Shown here piece by piece: positions 58,631-64,000 of a stretch of DNA of 64,000 bases (the first letter of the stretch is position 1; every line of letters begins with the position of its first letter). Below the pieces are notes generated by a model, which saw nothing but the letters and a program-made list of their open reading frames with translations, did no database searches and was not told where the DNA came from. The stretch comes from Allium sativum (taxonomy: Eukaryota; Streptophyta; Magnoliopsida; Asparagales; Amaryllidaceae): positions 480,437,514 through 480,501,513 of the forward strand of contig CM060925.1 in assembly GCA_030737875.1 (NCBI GenBank). The letters are read 5' to 3'. A program made the position numbers and the translations under genes.

Positions 58631-61595
58631 AATAGGAATGAATTTTAAAACGAATTATTAAGGAAGAATTCAATTTTGATTTGAATTGAAATGGAGGTTG
58701 AAATTGTTTTCGAAACGAATTTAAAACGATTTATAAAATTCGTTTTAAATAGAAATCGACGAAATATATATTATATATATTATATATATAATATAATGGC
58801 CTGAATAGAACGCGCCGCGCCGCGGCAGTTCGTGAATTTCGACCATTTATTTCAAACGGACATTACGGGAGATCCGACCGTCGGATTCTCCTAAAACCGG
58901 AACCGTTGGGTTCGTATCGAAAAGAACTTTCTAACAAATATTAGAAATTTAAAATCTAACGGTTGGATTTGGAGATACGTCCAAATCAAATTCAAAAAAG
59001 GTCGCTGTAAGTGCAGTTCGATGGCCGTTGATGGAAATCGACTGTACGGGCCTTGATAAAATTATTAAAAATATCAATAATTTGTGTAAAATCATAAGAA
59101 ATGATTTGGGAAAAATTAGGATGAAAAACTCCATATTTGAAAAGATAAAAATAGATTTTTATCGAAATGAACTAGTTTTGAACTAAAATTAAAACCCAAC
59201 TATTTTAAAATAAATAAATAAATTGGATTTAAAAAGGGGCTTTAAAGAATCGGAATTTCTAATATATTTGATCGAAATTAAATTAGAAGTGATTTGTGGG
59301 TTTATCGTGAACAGTGTTTTAAATAACACTTGTTCTTTAACCCGATAATAAATAGAATGTAATTTGGGTTTGTCGTGAACTGTGTTTTAAATGACACTAG
59401 TTCTTTAACCCAGTAAAAGGAGGTTTAATGAATCTGCAATTAGATCGAAATGTGAATTGATAATCTAAATTATCAAATTTAGAAATGAGCGAGAATGGAG
59501 TATCGCCAGTTTTGCTCCAGGCGATAGTCAAATCATTAATTAGATTTGAACGTGAAATGGTAATTAATTTTACCGATAACACCGTGGTGTTAGATATGGA
59601 GTATCACCAGTTTTACTTCATGGGATGAATAGGATGGGATTGGGAAATAAAATAAATAATTACTTCGGTGTGGTTCGCTAATCTCGACTAGTTTGGAAAA
59701 CCATAATTTGGTTGGAAATGACATCCAAAGGAAGATTAAAGGATAAATTTAAAGAATTTATCTTTGATAAAATTAATGGGAACCTTTCCCTAAAAATGTG
59801 AAATTTAGAAACTAACTGTAGGTTAGCTAAGAAGGATGGTTTTCTGAGTATTGATCTGATGTTGGTTTCGGCCTTCGGGGTTAATATTTGGGGAATTGCT
59901 CTCTTACTGATTTACAGTTAGTGACTAATGAATTGGAATGAGCCGTATGTTGTGTTGGTGTAACACTTGTTTTTAATATACGCGGGTTGTTCGGAAAGGC
60001 CGGGTTTATACCCATTCTGAATAACCGATTCGACGATATGTCGAAGATGAAGGCGGTGATTGAAGACCAGAAGTCTTCACATCGTTTGGGTGATTACTGA
60101 TGATCCTGATTGGGCTGTACACCCAAGAGGATGGAAATAGTTGGTGGTCGTCCAGATGTACTTGGAGATGGATGGATATGCGAGGAAAGTGCCTCCGGTT
60201 TCGTTCAGACCCAGAACGGACTTGTAAATGTATTGTGTGTCTCACATTGGATTTTATTCTGTGTTGATTGATTTATATTAAATATACATCTGTTTGGCGG
60301 CGGAGAATTTATTCTTTTGCTTAACGCCCTTCTCTGAGACGTACGAGCTCAGAGGTTGTATATCGATGGACATCAGTCGCATGGCATGAATTGCCTGTGT
60401 GGCACGCTAAGATGCAATGATCAAGGCTTTTGTTGAAAAGCAGAGTCTTGTGGTTGATGATCAAAGCACGACCTATGTGGCAGCTTTGTGTATAACATGA
60501 ATTCGCGAGCCTCACACCTCGGTATGAGTCAAAAACGGGATACGGACTGCAGGGAGAGCACGATGTTTCTTTCTAGCTTTGGTGGTGTCAGTGACTTACC
60601 AGCCCTGACATTTATATACTTTTCACCTATGTGGTTGTTGGATGAGGCGCCTCGATTTTAGGTCTGTAAGGACCGGGAAACGTGTGTTCAGGAATTGCCA
60701 ATCCTCTAACGTAAGTGAGGACCGGCCCTGAAGCATCCAGGATTGCCCAGAGTGTGTAGTCTTGAGACATTTGCTAGAGTGTCTCGAACGCGGAGAGGAG
60801 CTTACCCCTTGCCTCGACTCATGACGGAAATCCAATTTCCAATACATGCATTTCGGTTTTAATTGTAGAACTAGTATGGCGACATAGTGGTATGGGACAC
60901 TTATGCCGTCTATGATTTATATTTATGATTGAAATTGTTTTGACACTATACACTTATTATAGTATCAAATGATTTGTTTTAAACGTATCAAGCATGTTTG
61001 GCTATTATAAGGGAAAACCCTATCCTCCGGCTTGCGTTGCATTGTGTGATGGGACCTGGGTCTTATAATAGCTTCATTTTTCGAAAAAGCATTGCGTTGT
61101 TTATCCTAAGCACTGGTATTCTTGGGAGGAAACTCGTTCCGTGTTATACGGCGTGGTCCCTTGAATTACTCTCTTTTAAAGTAAAGTTTTAAATAACTGT
61201 TTTAGTTCTCACACCAGTCACATGACTGACCTGGAGTTTATTGTTTTAACCTAAACTCTGGGTGCCCCTATTTTCGACATGGGCAGCTAGTAGTTTTGGT
61301 TTTGCAGATTTATATTCACAGGATCCTGGTTTACAGCTGGAATAATATCCGGAAAGCTCTGTATCTGTATATCAACTTCAGTTGTGCTTTGTATTATTTT
61401 CCACTGCTATGTAATTTATTGTAATCTCTGATATTTATCGAATGTAATTTATTCAACCATACTCTGTATATTCTTGTATCTGATGGAATTGTTGTAATAG
61501 CAATGAAATGTTCTTCCGTCTGCGTTCATTTGTGTGTTGTTCTCAAAAGTATCCGCTCTTTCCTTCACGGGGAAGTAACGGGTTCTCACAGTATC

Positions 61596-61985
61596 CAATA
61601 CCAGTTTTAATTAAAAATCAAAACTTTTACTTTAAATTGGTACATTTTCAAGGTATTTGAAATATAATAAAGTAATAAGATTTTAAGTAATTTAACAAAT
61701 ATTTTATTTAATAAATTTTGACTTAGTATATATATGTTTTTAAAATTATTTAAAATTTAAGAAGGATTATGAGTAAGTAAGAATTGAACGCGTAACCCAT
61801 AATTTGGCAATCTAGCTTATGATAGGAGATTTTAAATGAAATTATTTCCAAATTTATGACTTTAAAATCTAAGAAATAATTTGATAAAGGAAAACTAATT
61901 TTAAAAGAAATTTAGGATTTTTGAACTGAGAATTGAAATTATATTATTTTGAAATCAGCAATCAATTTGAAATTACGATTTTATA
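61596..61985. other. AT-rich spacer
   Basis: Continues the sequence that the solo LTR interrupted. No gene and no clear repeat seen. Confidence 0.45.
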
Positions 61986-62457
61986 AATTGACCACAGTGT
62001 GTAATAAGCGTTTGGTTGTTAAAGAGACCAGAGTTGGTATTAACATACTCTCTGTCAATACTGATACCACTTTAACAACTATGTACGTGGTGGAGAATCC
62101 AAAATGAAGTAGGATGGTTTGACGACAATTACTGGATTGAAGGAAGAGAACGACAATGGATAGGCTTGACCTTTGGGTCATAATTAAAATGACTAAAATA
62201 GGTGATATACCGTGATTAAGTGAAGGTACTCCCCCTATCGGACACACTTCTTCAAACCCATATCTATTACTTTGTGATTTGATTGGTGCGCACCTTTGAT
62301 TTTGGAGTGTGTTCCAAGGTGGGCGGTAGTCGCGACTATGCGATACCACCGGTCTTGGCGAGCAACGGGTAGAATCCTACCCTAGGTATTCTTCGTGTGC
62401 CTTGTCATATTATCCTGATCGAGCCACCAACGATTTTGATTTGTATCATACCTATGG
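61986..62457 (+). repeat. Inverted arm of the older long LTR
   Basis: Reverse-complement homology to 38460-38884 plus 51945-52110, including CGTTTGGTTGTTAAAGAGACC. Cut on the right by the LTR starting at 62458. Confidence 0.65.
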
Positions 62458-64000
62458 TGTAACGCCCCACCCCGAGACACACCCTAATAAAGAGCATTAA
62501 CAAGTAATGTCGTCTATTAGAGCGGAGATTAGGACTTGAAAGGAGTGACCATTCGTAGATTTTCATTAGCAAGTCTTAAGTATGACGGTGATGTACTTTT
62601 TTTTCTTTCTATATGGCTCGACATACTTAATACTGATGTAATACAACTCTACGACGGCTATAGGATCAGCTCAGAACATCGTACATTTACATACAAAATT
62701 ACAGCTCATAGAACAATTTACATATTATTACAGCAATCGAATACAAAAAATACATGTGTTACAAACAAATGGTTATACATAAACCATTACTTATATAATA
62801 AGATACACATTAAAAACTACACTCAAAACTCAGATATAGAACAAGGAATAGCAACAGGAGAGATAGTCCACTTGTGACACAACTAAACCCCAAGCACTGC
62901 ACTAAACCTGCAACATCTTGGTCTGGCATGAGGAATACACACACAGGTCAGTCTAACTTGAAACAATATGAGTTATACAAGAAAAATTAGTAAAAAAATC
63001 ACTAAGGAGGATATTCCTTTAGGCCACAAAGGAATGAGATAGAACAATACACTACAAGGTTAAATTCCTATAAAGTATTTATAGGAATAATTTTTGAATT
63101 TCACAAGATAAAGACACAGAACCACAAAAACCCAAATTCACTAAAATCACTAAATCGCGGAGTCCCGAAATCACAAAACTTTGAAAAGAATTTAAATATC
63201 ACAAATAAAATCTTAATAGACACATAACACAAATCCACAGACGATGGATCCATCACAAAATGGCTAGTTGATGCTGCGCATGTGTGTGCTATCACACAGG
63301 ATGGCATGAAGCCATAGCCAGTACTATATCACATAGATTGGGTACCCGAATGATCCGAAGGTCCACAGAGCCACACAGGATTGACCCGAAGGTCCACACA
63401 GAGTTCACCTAGGATTGATCTGAAGGTGCACACAGAGTTCACATAGGATTAACTAGAAGGTCTAGTACTGGCAGTCACACAAGAATGTGTCACAGACCCT
63501 GTGATGGCCTCCCCGTACCATCAGACATTTCCTCTAAATGCGTTGTGCCAATGCCCGACTAGCATGGGACGATCGTCAAAAGGGTTGAAACGATGAATTA
63601 CCAAAGAACCTATAGTATATCTCACAGCGCATGGAATAAAATATAATAATAACATAACTTGATATAAAACAACTGAGACAGTACATAAGCTAAAAACTAA
63701 ACCATATCCATCAGAGTAGCAGAATCCAAAATACAGCTTCATATCCAATTATTATAACTATAAAATGTTGTCTTTAAAAGGAAACAAATGAGGTACACTA
63801 CTAATGCCCAAAGTAATGACCAACAACTGCACAGGGAGAATATGTATAAAGTACGTGGAAGCCTCATGCTCGTCTCCGGACAGCTACTCGTGCATAACCA
63901 CCTAACCTGCCTCTAGTCTACTCGTTTAGGAGCACCCAAAGTAATAAGAAGAGACATAAAACTCTGGGTCAGACGAGAGTCTGGTGGGAGCGATAGAAAA
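62458..64000 (-). mobile_element. Partial long LTR at window edge
   Basis: Begins TGTAACGCCCCACC after TATGG. Its layout (ACTCTGGGTCAG near 63962) parallels 39280-39330 of the giant LTR, so the element's sense is on the minus strand and this is its 3' end. The 3' part of the decayed fragment at 1-262 belongs to the same family. The remainder lies beyond the window, so neither the full LTR nor the target duplication can be checked. Confidence 0.7.
63377..63462. repeat. 34-bp tandem repeat, two and a half units
   Basis: AGGATTGACCCGAAGGTCCA and its variants start at 63377, 63411 and 63445. A shorter related piece (GATCCGAAGGTCCACAGAG) lies just upstream. Confidence 0.8.

Larger units (their letters stand above)
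54931..61590 (+). mobile_element. 6.66-kb solo LTR of a gypsy-type element
   Basis: Starts TGTAATAACCCGG, ends ACGGGTTCTCACA, flanked by GTATC on both sides, with no internal region: the product of recombination between two LTRs. Plus orientation is inferred from homology of its 3' third (59810-61300) with the minus strand of the giant LTR. It contains a C-rich leader-like block (55849-56180) followed by a GTAAGT donor-like site at about 56188, a 34-bp repeat array, and GAATTGAATAGAAAAC repeats. No coding region is supported. Confidence 0.9.

Noticed and set aside
60006..60847. Several minus-strand frames of 60-80 codons in the solo LTR
   Set aside because: They overlap sequence whose homologues at 1-2200 and 39000-40300 do not keep the frames open.
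61780..61830. tRNA-like phrase near GAATTGAACGCGTAACCC
   Set aside because: No acceptor stem, D arm or anticodon arm can be folded around it.
62536..62877. 113-codon plus-strand frame
   Set aside because: It lies inside the partial LTR on the antisense side, has no recognisable domain, and AT-rich composition explains its length.

Overview
The window is a transposon-dense, AT-rich stretch of a flowering-plant nuclear chromosome. No host protein gene, rRNA, tRNA or CRISPR array could be supported. The plant assignment rests on LTR retrotransposon hallmarks: a Ty3/gypsy element of the Tat type with two RNase H domains and an antisense accessory gene, Ty1/copia elements, initiator-Met tRNA primer sites, and very long AT-rich LTRs of the Del/Tekay chromovirus kind. 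The species cannot be named from the sequence.

Layout. (1) 1-2705: decayed LTR fragments related to the long LTRs at the other end of the window. (2) 4390-29126: a Ty1/copia array LTR-internal-LTR-internal-LTR. Both gag-pol copies are broken, and both carry the same nonsense codon in the reverse transcriptase YGLK(Q)AP motif. (3) 14517-28325: a young, complete 13.8-kb Tat-lineage Ty3/gypsy element inserted in the 3' untranslated part of the second copia copy. It has 814-bp LTRs differing at about 11 sites and a GCCGT target duplication. Gag-protease and RT-RNaseH-integrase lie in one frame, separated by a single UAG followed by CAA UUA, the tobamovirus-type leaky-stop context. Downstream are a structured stem-loop array, an apparently spliced antisense gene, and many copies of a CCGATCCGA-type motif. 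(4) 29127-35911: anonymous AT-rich DNA. (5) 35917-37557: a small non-autonomous copia element whose coding fragments are out of order (protease before gag). (6) 38890-51939: a 13.05-kb element with giant 5.8-kb LTRs around only 1.46 kb of non-coding interior, on the minus strand, with an AAACC target duplication. (7) 54931-61590: a 6.66-kb solo LTR with a GTATC target duplication. (8) 62458-64000: the start of another long LTR, cut by the window edge.

Elements 6 and 7 sit inside older sequence whose two arms (38380-38884 plus 51940-52110, and 61986-62457) are homologous in inverted orientation. The nesting order inferred from target duplications is: older arms first, then the giant-LTR element and the solo LTR; in the left half, copia array first, then the Tat element.

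The genes do not form a host pathway. The only set that looks near-functional is the Tat element's Gag, protease, RT, two RNase H domains and integrase plus its antisense gene. It has three in-frame stops in the sense reading frame, at least one of which (the UAG at 18195) may be a translational control signal and not damage.
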